NCBI RefSeq assembly: GCF_026000115.1
Contig: NZ_AP026867.1
Span: 3,095,716-3,159,715 of the forward strand
DNA: 64,000 nucleotides
Reading direction: 5' to 3'
Origin: Aureispira anguillae
Lineage (GTDB): Bacteria > Bacteroidota > Bacteroidia > Chitinophagales > Saprospiraceae
The notes beneath the pieces were generated by a model, which had not been told where the DNA came from, made no database searches, and worked only from the letters and a program-made list of their open reading frames with translations. Position 1 is the stretch's first letter. Each line of letters starts with the position of its first letter. Shown piece after piece: positions 18,641-28,140 of the stretch. A program made the translations under genes and the position numbers.

Positions 18641-19288
18641 TTAATTTATTTCTTTTTTACGTTGAATATAAAGAATTAGATTTTCAACATCTTCAAAGCT
18701 ATCCCTCAAAGACTTTATATCTAATAATTCAATCATTGCTGGAGCATTCTTTAGCTTCCCATATTTTTGTTTCTTACCTCTTCTATTCTTATAATATCGT
18801 CCCAATAATACTTTTAAGGTATCACTTGGCTTATCAATATCTTTAATTGCGATGCCTTGCAAAGATTTATCTTCCTTTAACGCTATAGTTGGCTTTTGTC
18901 GAATTAAATTTTCTAACGTTCCAAATTTCTCCAAAACATCCAACTGAGATAAAATCCAAGCTTCCATCTCTCTAACCATAAAAAATACTTGCTGGCTATT
19001 ATTTGCCAAACCAAATTCTTCTAATTTGGATATTTTCCCTTTATGCTTATAAACATCTAGCAATAAAACTGCTGCTTCTCCTCGCTTAATCGATTCCTTA
19101 AAAAAAACAGCCGCTTGTTTCTCTCCACTCCCCATTTCTATTTTTAAATCAAAATCTTCAACGGCAAAAATCTGTCGAAAAAGTTTATTAAATCCCTCTC
19201 TCAAACGATTACTATTATTTATAGTAGCAGCAGGAATATTAGCGTGGGGCAATACACCTCCTTCCATATAAATAGTTACACTTACCAT
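18641..19288 (-). CDS. DUF4276-type TOPRIM-like protein, partner of the AAA ATPase
   Basis: 215 aa. The N-terminus YMEGG, then [10 protein letters not shown], the strand VLLLDVY, and [10 protein letters not shown] match the pattern of DUF4276 proteins (VEGG, RCREGF, LLVD, MEAWFLAD), a TOPRIM-like fold found next to OLD-type ATPases. Glu9 is the presumed metal ligand; the second acidic position is reduced to a single Asp in LLLDVY, so catalysis is uncertain. The C-terminal [15 protein letters not shown] resembles the family's KGRYHKGRH segment. It overlaps the ATPase gene by 7 bp (start ATG at 19288, ATPase stop at 19282-19284), showing translational coupling. By analogy with OLD, PARIS and AbiL two-component systems, it may be the effector nuclease of an antiviral module. 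That function is inference. Confidence 0.75.
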   Translation of the reverse strand: MVSVTIYMEGGVLPHANIPAATINNSNRLREGFNKLFRQIFAVEDFDLKIEMGSGEKQAAVFFKESIKRGEAAVLLLDVYKHKGKISKLEEFGLANNSQQVFFMVREMEAWILSQLDVLEKFGTLENLIRQKPTIALKEDKSLQGIAIKDIDKPSDTLKVLLGRYYKNRRGKKQKYGKLKNAPAMIELLDIKSLRDSFEDVENLILYIQRKKEIN

Positions 19289-20511
19289 CTTTTACCCCCA
19301 ATTTGACCATTTAGCCATAATTGTCCTACTAAATAGTCGTCGTTCCATTCTGCAAAATCCTCTTCAGTTTTTCTAAGGACTTTAGTTTGATTCTTTTCAT
19401 CTTTCTCAAAGATCAAAATATCTTCCAAATCAAAAGCATTGAGCAATAATGGAGAATGCGTAGCAATAAATAACTGTGTATCCTTTGAGGCATGCTTGAT
19501 CGAATCCGAAACGGTATTAATCATATCTGGATGCAAGCCTGTTTCGGGCTCATCGATACAAATTGCTTTCCCCCTATTGGGATTGTAAAAAATGGCTAAA
19601 AATAACAAGTAACGCAAGGTACCATCCGAAAGGTGTTCAATGGAAATCGCATTTGCTAAATTCTTTTCTCGTAATAATAAATAGCTCTTTGAACCAAATA
19701 AGTTAAAGGTAATGTCTTTAAAATTAGGATTAATATCCCCTAATAGTTTTTCTATTTTCTCATATTCTAAAGAATGATTGTTCTTTAGCTTTTGGATAAT
19801 CGAATTTAAATTTTCACCTGTTGGAAGTAACTTTTCTTCTGTTCCAAAAATACTAGGCTGACGAATGACGCTATTAGATGCCGTGCTGAAATAATCGTAA
19901 ATGGATAGTTTTTCAATGGCATCTTTTAAAGCTGTGTATAAATTAATATTACGGTCAATTTGTCGCAAAATTAACTCCGATCCTGAAAAAGAATAAGGTA
20001 TTTTTTCGTTTGGATAATCAATTAGTTCCCCGCTTTCTGCTTCAGCATCTAATAACAAAAGTAATTTACCTTTATTATTGTGCATTGCAATAAATTCCGA
20101 TGGAGCTAATGCTCCATTTTTAGAAATTAAACGTTCTTCAAAATAATAACCAGTTGCCCCTAATCTATGTATTTTTATTTCATAAGTACTATCATAACGA
20201 TCATTCGTCCAATCCTCTTCCTTCTCTCCTTGGTATTCTAATACATTAAAACTAAAAACATAACTCAACTTGATATAATCCTTCTTTCCTCCACAAACAT
20301 TAGCAACATTAGCAAAGCCCCCCCATTCTTGCAAGAAAGTTTTTTCAAAGCCTTGTCCAGCAACTGCCTCATGCAACAAACGAATAGCCTTTAAGAAATT
20401 AGACTTTCCACTTCCATTAATACCCACCAAGATATTAACATCAGGATTAAGCGCTATGGTAGTAGACGCTCCAAAAGAAAAGAAATTTTCTAAGGTAACT
20501 CGTTTTAACAT
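19282..20511 (-). CDS. OLD-like/AAA_21 SMC-type ATPase
   Basis: 409 aa. Walker A is GINGSGKS (residues 30-37), the ABC-type signature is LSDGTLRYLLFLA, Walker B is CIDEPETGLHPD with D320/E321, and the switch His is H352 in ATHSPLL. This is the RecF/OLD-like single-chain SMC ATPase form. In OLD-family proteins a TOPRIM domain follows in the same chain; here it is encoded by the next, overlapping gene. It lies 43 bp downstream of ugd and reads the same way, so the pair is carried inside the exopolysaccharide operon. Likely role: the sensing and assembly subunit of a defence or DNA-metabolism complex. No direct evidence for the trigger is visible. Confidence 0.85.
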   Translation of the reverse strand: MLKRVTLENFFSFGASTTIALNPDVNILVGINGSGKSNFLKAIRLLHEAVAGQGFEKTFLQEWGGFANVANVCGGKKDYIKLSYVFSFNVLEYQGEKEEDWTNDRYDSTYEIKIHRLGATGYYFEERLISKNGALAPSEFIAMHNNKGKLLLLLDAEAESGELIDYPNEKIPYSFSGSELILRQIDRNINLYTALKDAIEKLSIYDYFSTASNSVIRQPSIFGTEEKLLPTGENLNSIIQKLKNNHSLEYEKIEKLLGDINPNFKDITFNLFGSKSYLLLREKNLANAISIEHLSDGTLRYLLFLAIFYNPNRGKAICIDEPETGLHPDMINTVSDSIKHASKDTQLFIATHSPLLLNAFDLEDILIFEKDEKNQTKVLRKTEEDFAEWNDDYLVGQLWLNGQIGGKRW

Positions 20512-20554
20512 ATTTGTTATAAATTTTAAGTTAGCGGTGCTATATTGTTTAACG

Positions 20555-21889
20555 CTACGATTCTTGCTTTATGGCAACATTAATGTCCAAACGACCAATG
20601 CTCATATAAGTCAATCCAGCTCCTTTGACCACATCCAAATCATATAGATTTCTGCCATCAAAAATCACAGCATCGGTCAATTGTTGTTTTAGTTCTCCAA
20701 AGTCGGGCGTTCTAAACTCATTCCATTCCGTCATAATTGCCAAACAATCTGCATTTTTGGTCGCATCATATTTAGAATTTACAAAGGTAATTTTATCTCC
20801 ATAAATTGCTTTGACGTTTTCCATTGCCTCAGGATCAAATGCTTGAACGGTTGCTCCAGCCGCTAACAATTGTTCAATTGCTTCCAAAGCAGGTGCTTCA
20901 CGAATGTCATCTGTATTGGGTTTAAAAGCCAATCCCCACATAGCAACTACCTTGCCTTCAAGATTTCCATCGTAATAAGCGTTCATCTTTTCGACCAAGC
21001 GCAATTTTTGTTTTTGATTAACCTCCATGACAGATTTTAGAATCTGAAAATCATATCCATAATCGCCAGCCGTTTTAGCCAGTGCCTTTACATCCTTAGG
21101 AAAACAGCTACCACCATAACCAATTCCAGCAAACAAGAAACGCTTACCAATTCTTCCATCTGCTCCCATTCCTCTTCTTACATTGTCTACATTAGCCCCT
21201 ACCAATTCGCAAAGGTTCGCAATTTCATTCATAAATGAAATACGAGTTGCCAAATAAGAATTGGCGGCATATTTAGTTACTTCGGCAGAACGCTCATCCA
21301 TAAAGAAAATAGGATTTCCTTGACGAACAAAAGGTTGATACAAACGTTCCATTACTTGGCGAGCACGATCAGAAGACGTTCCAATAACAACTCTATCAGG
21401 TTTCAAGAAATCATCTACAGCAACTCCCTCTCTCAAAAATTCAGGATTAGAGACTACATCAAATAAATCATGGTCTAAATTTTGGGCAAGAAGCGCTTCT
21501 ACTTTCTCAGCTGTTCCAACAGGTACCGTACTTTTGTCAACAATTACCGTGTATTTTGTAATCATCGTACTCAATTGCTTGGCAACCCCAAGAACATAAG
21601 ACAAATCTGCTGAGCCATCTGCCCCTGGAGGAGTAGGTAAAGCTAAAAATATGATTTCTGCCGTTTCAACTGCTTCAGCCAAGTTGGTTGTAAAGGTTAA
21701 ACGACCATTATTGGTGTTTCGCTCAAACAAAACAGACAAACCAGGCTCAAAAATAGGAATAATTCCAGATTTCATTTTGGCAACTTTTGCCGCATCAATA
21801 TCAACACAAACAACTTGGTTTCCTGTTTCAGCAAAACAAGTTCCTGTAACCAACCCCACATATCCTGTTCCTATGATTGTTATATTCAT
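20555..21889 (-). CDS. ugd: UDP-glucose 6-dehydrogenase
   Basis: 444 aa. N-terminal GTGYVGLVTGTCFAE nucleotide-binding motif, VDKSTVPVGTAEK, the SNPEFLREG stretch, and the catalytic GYGGSCFPKDVKAL Cys motif; the C-terminal domain has GLAFKPNTDDIREAP. It oxidises UDP-glucose to UDP-glucuronate with 2 NAD in the cytoplasm. It is the first gene of the minus-strand cluster that continues with the ATPase/DUF4276 pair and UDP-xylose synthase. A TATCTTTG box 142 bp upstream is the likely promoter. Confidence 0.96.
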   Translation of the reverse strand: MNITIIGTGYVGLVTGTCFAETGNQVVCVDIDAAKVAKMKSGIIPIFEPGLSVLFERNTNNGRLTFTTNLAEAVETAEIIFLALPTPPGADGSADLSYVLGVAKQLSTMITKYTVIVDKSTVPVGTAEKVEALLAQNLDHDLFDVVSNPEFLREGVAVDDFLKPDRVVIGTSSDRARQVMERLYQPFVRQGNPIFFMDERSAEVTKYAANSYLATRISFMNEIANLCELVGANVDNVRRGMGADGRIGKRFLFAGIGYGGSCFPKDVKALAKTAGDYGYDFQILKSVMEVNQKQKLRLVEKMNAYYDGNLEGKVVAMWGLAFKPNTDDIREAPALEAIEQLLAAGATVQAFDPEAMENVKAIYGDKITFVNSKYDATKNADCLAIMTEWNEFRTPDFGELKQQLTDAVIFDGRNLYDLDVVKGAGLTYMSIGRLDINVAIKQES

Positions 21890-22030
21890 TATTTCTTATT
21901 TAATTAGTTTATAGTTTATGGACTTATCAGCGCTATTAAAAGGTCATTATTCTATATTTTTTATTCAAGAAATTTACCAGTTAAATATAAGGATAATGCT
22001 TTTATTTTTAACTCTTAGTTACGAACTTGG

Positions 22031-22038
22031 CAAAGATA
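22031..22038 (-). promoter_or_regulatory. -7 box of the ugd promoter
   Basis: CAAAGATA on the plus strand reads TATCTTTG on the minus strand, matching the Bacteroidota TAnnTTTG box. The implied start is near 22024, giving a leader of about 135 nt before ugd. No clear TTG was found at the -33 position. Confidence 0.5.
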
Positions 22039-22266
22039 CATTTTTAATATTGAGAATAAAAAATTACAGGTTATTAGATTATGACTCTTTTCCCCTATTT
22101 ATGAATTGTTTGGTTTCACGCTCAAACACTAAAAGTACTTTGAAGTACAAAGTAAAATATTTTATTTTATAAACGCAACTTTTATTTTGCTTATTGCCCA
22201 TTTCTCTTTAATATTTTTGATACTTTTATTCCAACGTACCAATAAAATTCGTTGACTTATTTTTCA

Positions 22267-22303
22267 CTATAACAAATCAAAACCTTATCCTTTTTTGTTA
22301 TAG
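22267..22303. promoter_or_regulatory. inverted repeat upstream of msrA (possible operator or hairpin)
   Basis: Perfect 10-bp arms CTATAACAAA (22267-22276) and TTTGTTATAG (22294-22303) with a 17-nt spacer, 43 bp before the msrA start codon. The position suits an operator or a 5'-UTR hairpin; nothing else supports a specific regulator. Confidence 0.5.
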
Positions 22304-22346
22304 ATTACGCCAACTATAAATTAGGTAAAAAACATTAATTATAACT

Positions 22347-22880
22347 ATGAAAAATACAGAAATAGCAACATTTGGAGCAGGTTGTTTTTGGTGTACAGAG
22401 GCTATGTTTCAAGATTTAAAAGGAGTACATAAAGTCGCCTCAGGATATTCTGGCGGTCATGTAGATCAGCCAACTTACAAAGAAGTTTGTACAGGAACAA
22501 CAGGACATGCTGAAGTGTTGCAGATCCATTTTGATCCTACTATAATTTCTTACCAAGAACTATTGGAAGCGCTTTGGTATGCTCATGACCCCACTCAACT
22601 CAATCGCCAAGGCAACGATATTGGCACACAGTATCGCTCTGCTATTTATTATCACAACGAAGCCCAAAAAAATGCAGCGGAAGCATCTAAACAGGCAGCA
22701 GCAACACTATTTAGCCAACCTATTGTAACGGAAATCACTGCCTTTAGTCAATTTTATCCAGCAGAAGATTACCACACCGATTACTTTAACCTTCATGGAG
22801 AAAATCCCTATTGCAGTGCTGTTGTTGGACCAAAAGTCAAGAAATTTCGCCAGAAATTTGCGACTAAACTGAAATCATAA
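22347..22880 (+). CDS. msrA: peptide-methionine (S)-S-oxide reductase
   Basis: 177 aa, standard MsrA length. The active site is GAGCFWCTEAMF with catalytic Cys13; YSGGHVDQPTYKEVCTGTTGHAEVLQIHFDP and the later EDYHTDYF region follow the family closely (shown here only by position: residues 35-63 and about 137-144). The enzyme reduces methionine-S-sulfoxide in proteins. No MsrB domain is fused. It starts 37 bp upstream of a PLP-dependent decarboxylase gene and may be co-transcribed with it. Confidence 0.96.
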   Translation: MKNTEIATFGAGCFWCTEAMFQDLKGVHKVASGYSGGHVDQPTYKEVCTGTTGHAEVLQIHFDPTIISYQELLEALWYAHDPTQLNRQGNDIGTQYRSAIYYHNEAQKNAAEASKQAAATLFSQPIVTEITAFSQFYPAEDYHTDYFNLHGENPYCSAVVGPKVKKFRQKFATKLKS

Positions 22881-22917
22881 TTAGCCAAACTACGCCATAA
22901 AAGGCATTTACCATATT

Positions 22918-24357
22918 ATGCTAGAAAAAATAAAAGCGCTCGAAAAATTAGCCAATCCTCTAGAACCTACTGCTTCTGAACGCAAAAAAATGCGAACAGC
23001 CGTTGTTGATTATAGCGAACAGTTTTTAGAAAACATCAAGACACTAAAAGCCTACGAAGTAACGCCAGATAAAGGAAAAAAAGTATGGGACTTTCCCATT
23101 AGTGAAACGGGCATCGGTTTGGAAAAAGCAATTGAACTCATTCAAAACAATGTAGATCGTCCTGGCCTTAATCCTGCTTCGGGAGGGCATATTGCCTATA
23201 TTCCTGGTGGCGGGATTTACCCTGCGTCCTTAGGCGATTATTTAGCAGATATTACCAATCGCTATGCAGGGGTATTCTATGGTAGTCCTGGAGCTGTCCG
23301 CATAGAGAATCTATTGCTGCGTTGGATGTGTGATTTGTTTGGTTTTCCAGCAGAAGCTGGGGGCAACTTGACTTCTGGAGGCTCTATTGCTAATCTCATT
23401 GCTGTAACAACGGCAAGAGACCACAAACAATTAAAATCCAAAGATTTTGAGCGAGTTGTTATTTATTCTACCGCACAGGTTCATCATTGTACTCGAAAAG
23501 CGATTAAGATTAGCGGTCTTTATGAAGCGATTCAACGCAATATTCCAATGGATCAAAATTTTAGAATGGATGCGCAAGCTTTAGCAACAACCATTGCTGA
23601 GGATAAAAAAGCAGGGCTGATCCCTTTTCTTGTGATTGCATCTGCTGGAACAACCGATACAGGAGCTATCGACCCCCTAAATGCGATTGCCGATATTTGT
23701 GAAGCTCAAAACCTGTGGTTTCATGTGGATGGAGCCTACGGAGGATTTTTTATTCTTTCGGAAGAAGTGAATGCCCAACTAAAGGGTATAGAACGAGCAG
23801 ATTCTATCGTTATTGACCCACACAAAGGTTTATTTTTGCCTTATGGCAGTGGTGCCGTATTGGTTCGAAATGCCAAATGGCTCTACGATTCTCAACATAT
23901 GGAGGCTAATTATTTGCAGGATGCCTTTGATGATATAGAAGAACTTTCTCCTGCTGATTTATCTCCTGAACTAACCAAACCATTTCGGGGATTGCGCATG
24001 TGGCTCCCTTTGCAACTTTTTGGAGTGGCTCCCTTTAGAGCCTGTTTGAGTGAGAAAATTTGGCTCTGTCGTTATTTTTATGAAGCGGTGCAAAAAATCG
24101 AAGGTTTTGAGGTAGGATGCTATCCCGATTTGTCCGTAATGACCTATCGCTATGTGCCCAAAACAGGAGATGCCAACGCTTACAATCTAGCACTAACCAA
24201 TCGAGTAAAAGAAGAGGGAACGGTATTCATTTCTTCTACTACCATTGATGGACTGGTTTATTTACGCTTGGCTGTGCTTTCTTTTAGAACGCATTTAGAT
24301 ACCATTAATCAGCTTTTGCAGGTACTTCGTACGTTGACTGAGAATGAGCCTTGCTAA
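22918..24357 (+). CDS. group II PLP-dependent amino acid decarboxylase
   Basis: 479 aa. The PLP signature is intact: H269-V270-D271 in WFHVDGAYGG and Lys303 in IDPHKGLFLPYGSGA, with TSGGSIANLIA upstream binding the phosphate. This is the aromatic-L-amino-acid/glutamate/diaminobutyrate decarboxylase family (PF00282). The substrate cannot be read from the sequence; aromatic amino acids or similar are most likely given the length. It is cytoplasmic. It follows msrA at 37 bp and converges on smc, with a strong hairpin between. Confidence 0.9.
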   Translation: MLEKIKALEKLANPLEPTASERKKMRTAVVDYSEQFLENIKTLKAYEVTPDKGKKVWDFPISETGIGLEKAIELIQNNVDRPGLNPASGGHIAYIPGGGIYPASLGDYLADITNRYAGVFYGSPGAVRIENLLLRWMCDLFGFPAEAGGNLTSGGSIANLIAVTTARDHKQLKSKDFERVVIYSTAQVHHCTRKAIKISGLYEAIQRNIPMDQNFRMDAQALATTIAEDKKAGLIPFLVIASAGTTDTGAIDPLNAIADICEAQNLWFHVDGAYGGFFILSEEVNAQLKGIERADSIVIDPHKGLFLPYGSGAVLVRNAKWLYDSQHMEANYLQDAFDDIEELSPADLSPELTKPFRGLRMWLPLQLFGVAPFRACLSEKIWLCRYFYEAVQKIEGFEVGCYPDLSVMTYRYVPKTGDANAYNLALTNRVKEEGTVFISSTTIDGLVYLRLAVLSFRTHLDTINQLLQVLRTLTENEPC

Positions 24358-24382
24358 TTGCTTGTTGCCATACTTTAGCATC

Positions 24383-24431
24383 GTTGGTAATTTGAAGATA
24401 ATCCACGTTGTTTTATCTTCAAATTACCAAC
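24383..24431. terminator. perfect 19-bp hairpin between convergent genes
   Basis: GTTGGTAATTTGAAGATAA (24383-24401) pairs without mismatch with 24413-24431 around an 11-nt loop; a second short stem TTTAG/CTAAA (24374-24378 and 24433-24437) extends it. It lies between the decarboxylase stop (24357) and the smc stop (24470) and can act on both transcripts, though it lacks a U-tract and is AT-rich. Confidence 0.6.
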
Positions 24432-24469
24432 ACTAAAAACCTCATCCTGCCCTTTCTACAATTACAACA

Positions 24470-27400
24470 TTAAGTAACCGTCTCCATTTCACGGAAGTCA
24501 ACAGGCACAACCCTAGAAATTCCCTTAACCATTGTCACTCCATACATAATATCCACTGCCTCCATGGTCTTTTTATTATGGGTTACAATAACAAACTGAG
24601 AATTCTTAGAAAAATCCTTTACAATATTATTAAACTTGGCAATATTGGCATCATCCAATGGAGCATCCACCTCATCAAAAATACAGAAAGGCGCAGGTTT
24701 TAATAAATACAAAGAAAATAACAAAGCCGTAGCCGTTAAGGTTTTTTCTCCTCCCGATAGTTGATTGATGGAAAGTGGGCGTTTTCCTTTAGGTTTAGCA
24801 ACAATTTCTATTTTTGATTCTAAAGGTGTTTCTGGTGCTGTTAATTTCAAATCACAGGTATCATCTTCATGAAATAAGCTTCGGAATACCTGTATAAAAT
24901 AGGTTCTGGCTTGGTTAAATGCTGCCATAAATCGCTCTGTTGCCTTGGACTCAATTTCGGAAATGGTAGCCATCAAATTTTCTTTTGATTTGATTAAGTC
25001 GTCCCGTTGTTCAACAATCAATTTATTCCGATCCTGAATTTCGTCATAAGCTTCAATCGCCATGGGATTAATGGGCCCATAATTCGTTAGACGACCACGC
25101 AACTGCGCTACATTAGACTCCAAAACCGCTTCTTCAAATTCAGGATTAGGCGTTTCATTAACCAAATCATTAATTTTGATTTCAAACTCCATATTCAAAC
25201 GCTCGGCAATAGAAGTCAGTTGCATTTTAACCTCATTAAACTTGTTGTCCAGTTTTCCCAACAATTCCAATTGCTGCGTCTGCTTTCGTTGTTTTTCTCT
25301 CAGCTCTTTTTCGGTATCCGACATATCACTCCTTGCCTTGAAATAAGCCTTTTCTGCCACCACTACTGCTTCTTGGTATTCCTTTTTGACTTCGTACCAT
25401 TCGTGCAACTGTTGGCTAGCTACTTCAATTTCTTTTTGTGTAGCTACTAAATCGCCACCAGATTCATTTAGAATTTCCTCATCTCGCTTCCGCTGATCTT
25501 TAAGTTCTTTGTATTGACGATGACAAAAATCAAGTTCTTTCTCTATGGAAGCCATTCCATTTTGGTGCCGAACTTGTTCAATGTGTTTTTTATTATAATT
25601 AGAAGAAGCCTCAGCCATACCCTGAGCAATATCTTGAACAGAAGCATCCTTTTCTGAAACAGTTGTCTTAAGTTCCAACAGCTCTTTCTGCAATCGTGTC
25701 AACTGTGATTGAACCATTTTTTGCTCTTGCTGATGTGCTGTTATTTGCTTATGGTAAGTTGCTTTTTGATCCTCGGTTTCTTTTCGAAACAATTCAAAGC
25801 TGTCTAATTTGGACTTAATGGTAATAGCCTGACGAACGGTATTGTTAAGTTGCTTTTCTAGCTTTTGTATTTCAAATTGTTGGTTTGCTTGTCGCAAATT
25901 TTGCTGCGCAAGTCGTAAATCCTTTACCAAGTTGTCCATTATTTGAGCCTCTTCGCTCAAAGCCTCTATTTGTGTTTCGAGCAACTCCAAATTTTTCTTA
26001 CGCCCAATCTTCTTACCTTCAAATGCTCCTACCGATCCCCCTCTCACAGAATATCCTCGCTGCGTAAATTTTCCATCTTGAGTCAACCAAATTGTACGGC
26101 TATCCAACTCTTCCACCCCAACCTTTTCTTCAACAATATACACATTGCCCAACAGGTATTCAGCTAAAGCCTGATAACGAGCATCATAAGTTAAAACATC
26201 TAAAGCCCAAACGCCTTTATTAGAAGTATTGGATGGAGCGTCTTGTTCTGGAAATTGATCCAATAAGAAAAAATTAGCCTTTCCCTTCTGGTTTTGATCC
26301 AATAATTCAATCGCCTGCAATGCCTCTGTAAAATTCTGCACTACATAATAACTCAAATAAGCCTCCAGATAATTCTCCACCGCAGCCCTATAAGTCGGTT
26401 CACAATAAAAAATATCTGATAACAAAGGCGCATTATCCGACCAAGATTGATTTTTATTCAAGAATTTGATGGATTCTGAAAAGCCATCCATATTTTCTAC
26501 CAAACTCTTTAGCAACTTATACTCATTGCGCTTGGCATCTAATTTTCTATTTTTAAGACTTAAGTTTTCTTTAGCTGTTTCTAATTCTAACTCTGTTTTT
26601 TCTAAATTTTTCTTTCGAACCTCCTCTTCTATTTTCATTTTATCAATGACTTCCTCCTGCTCTTTTTGAGCAGCTTCCAATTGACTAGCCTGCTCTGTAA
26701 TTCCTTTTACCTCTACGGTTCGCTGTTCTAGATTTTGGTTTAATCGTTCGATGTTTCTAAGTGCGGATTCTTCCTGATTCTGGAGTATTGCCGCTCTTTT
26801 TTCTTGCTCAAAAGCTGAATTATTCAGTACCTTTTGTTGGATAACAAACTCTTCTAACTCTCTTTTTGTTGAGCCATGTTGCCCTCTTATTTTTTCTAAA
26901 ATTGCTTTTGCTTCTTCCAATTGAAGACTCAATGCCTTCCCTTTTTTATATTCCTCATCCAATTGCTCACTCTGCAATTCAATATTTTTCTCCGTTTCGG
27001 CAATTCTTTTTCGATTCGAAGCAATACGCTCATCTAATTTTTCATTGTTCTGCTGTAAAAACAAAGTCTTTTGAGCGAGAATTTTTTTATCATTCTCCTT
27101 GCCTTTTATTTTTCCAACTAAACTATTTAATTTTTTCTGACTGCTAGCCAACTCCTGCTCTTTCTCCAAATTTCCTGTCCGCCCTCTCTCAACTCGTTTT
27201 TCAAGAGTTTCGATCGACAAATCCAGTTCCTTTTTGGCTTTTCGTTCTACCTCTAGTTGAACATCAAGTTCTTTATAATTCTTTTTGCATTCCGCAATTT
27301 TAAAATAGCTCAACTCCAAACTTAAGCGACGATATTCATCTTTTAATTCAAAATAACGCTTCGCTCGTTTAGCTTGGCGCTCTAAGCTTTTTAGATTTTT

Positions 27401-27997
27401 TTGAATTTCAAATAATAAATCTTCTACCCTAGATAAATCTGCTTCTGTAGCTTTTAGCTTATTAAACGTTTCTTTTTTTCGAATTTTATATTTAGAAATT
27501 CCCGCTGCCTGTTCAAATAACTTAAGGCGAGAATTGTCCTTATCCTGCAACAAGTCATCCACCATTCCCAGTGCAATAATTGCATAAGAATCTGAGCCCA
27601 TTCCCGTATCTACCAATAAATTAGAAATATCTTTCAGACGACATTTCACCCCATTTAGTTGATATTCGCTAGAACCATCCTTATACAAGATCCGTTTAAT
27701 GGACACTTCCTGATATTCTAGGGGTAAAATCCCCTTATCATTGATAAAAGTAAGCGTTACCTCAGCCAAGCCCGAAGCCTTTCTACCTTTGGTTCCATTA
27801 AAAATCACACTTGTCATGCTCTCCGAACGCAATTGACTTGTTTTTTGCTCACCAAGCACCCAACGAATTGCATCCACAATATTAGATTTCCCACATCCAT
27901 TCGAACCAACAATACCGATTACGTCCTCGCCAAAATTGATGACCGTACGATCTGCAAAACTCTTAAAACCTTTTATCTCTAAACTTTTTAAACGCAT
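24470..27997 (-). CDS. smc: chromosome segregation protein SMC
   Basis: 1175 aa, full SMC length. The N-terminal head has Walker A GSNGCGKS (31-38). Long coiled coils flank a hinge (about 500-660, including SDNAPLLSDIF and GKANFFLLDQ). The C-terminal head carries signature LSGGEK (1080-1085) and Walker B FCIFDEVDAPLDD with D1108/E1109, then the His switch in IVTHNKKTM. SMC organises and segregates the chromosome with ScpA and ScpB, which are not in this window. A TATCTTTG promoter box lies about 100 bp upstream. Confidence 0.97.
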   Translation of the reverse strand: MRLKSLEIKGFKSFADRTVINFGEDVIGIVGSNGCGKSNIVDAIRWVLGEQKTSQLRSESMTSVIFNGTKGRKASGLAEVTLTFINDKGILPLEYQEVSIKRILYKDGSSEYQLNGVKCRLKDISNLLVDTGMGSDSYAIIALGMVDDLLQDKDNSRLKLFEQAAGISKYKIRKKETFNKLKATEADLSRVEDLLFEIQKNLKSLERQAKRAKRYFELKDEYRRLSLELSYFKIAECKKNYKELDVQLEVERKAKKELDLSIETLEKRVERGRTGNLEKEQELASSQKKLNSLVGKIKGKENDKKILAQKTLFLQQNNEKLDERIASNRKRIAETEKNIELQSEQLDEEYKKGKALSLQLEEAKAILEKIRGQHGSTKRELEEFVIQQKVLNNSAFEQEKRAAILQNQEESALRNIERLNQNLEQRTVEVKGITEQASQLEAAQKEQEEVIDKMKIEEEVRKKNLEKTELELETAKENLSLKNRKLDAKRNEYKLLKSLVENMDGFSESIKFLNKNQSWSDNAPLLSDIFYCEPTYRAAVENYLEAYLSYYVVQNFTEALQAIELLDQNQKGKANFFLLDQFPEQDAPSNTSNKGVWALDVLTYDARYQALAEYLLGNVYIVEEKVGVEELDSRTIWLTQDGKFTQRGYSVRGGSVGAFEGKKIGRKKNLELLETQIEALSEEAQIMDNLVKDLRLAQQNLRQANQQFEIQKLEKQLNNTVRQAITIKSKLDSFELFRKETEDQKATYHKQITAHQQEQKMVQSQLTRLQKELLELKTTVSEKDASVQDIAQGMAEASSNYNKKHIEQVRHQNGMASIEKELDFCHRQYKELKDQRKRDEEILNESGGDLVATQKEIEVASQQLHEWYEVKKEYQEAVVVAEKAYFKARSDMSDTEKELREKQRKQTQQLELLGKLDNKFNEVKMQLTSIAERLNMEFEIKINDLVNETPNPEFEEAVLESNVAQLRGRLTNYGPINPMAIEAYDEIQDRNKLIVEQRDDLIKSKENLMATISEIESKATERFMAAFNQARTYFIQVFRSLFHEDDTCDLKLTAPETPLESKIEIVAKPKGKRPLSINQLSGGEKTLTATALLFSLYLLKPAPFCIFDEVDAPLDDANIAKFNNIVKDFSKNSQFVIVTHNKKTMEAVDIMYGVTMVKGISRVVPVDFREMETVT

Positions 27998-28098
27998 TTA
28001 ATTGTATTTATCTAGCATTTTTTGTTATCAAAAAATTACAACTTGTATCAAGATCTACCAATAGGCAATAGCCCATCTTTACTTTTTTTGAAAGCTTG

Positions 28099-28106
28099 CA
28101 AAGATA
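28099..28106 (-). promoter_or_regulatory. -7 box of the smc promoter
   Basis: CAAAGATA on the plus strand (TATCTTTG on minus, matching TAnnTTTG). The implied transcript starts near 28092, about 95 nt before the smc ATG. The nearest TTG upstream is further away than the usual 19-21 nt. Confidence 0.45.
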
Positions 28107-28140
28107 ATCAGCCTAAAGGATTTTTTGGTATAAACAACAA

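Larger units (their letters stand above)
21890..22346. other. divergent intergenic region between ugd and msrA
   Basis: No convincing gene; a short open frame at 21918-22172 has no family features and very biased AT-driven composition. The region carries the ugd promoter box (22031-22038) and the inverted repeat ahead of msrA (22267-22303). Confidence 0.6.

Noticed and set aside
18641-20511. Exopolysaccharide-specific regulatory role for the ATPase/DUF4276 pair
   Set aside because: Neither protein has features of polysaccharide tyrosine kinases or regulators; domain type points to OLD-like systems, so position in the operon alone is not enough.
21918-22172. 84-aa plus-strand open frame between ugd and msrA
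   Set aside because: It covers the ugd promoter region, shows AT-driven composition and no family match.
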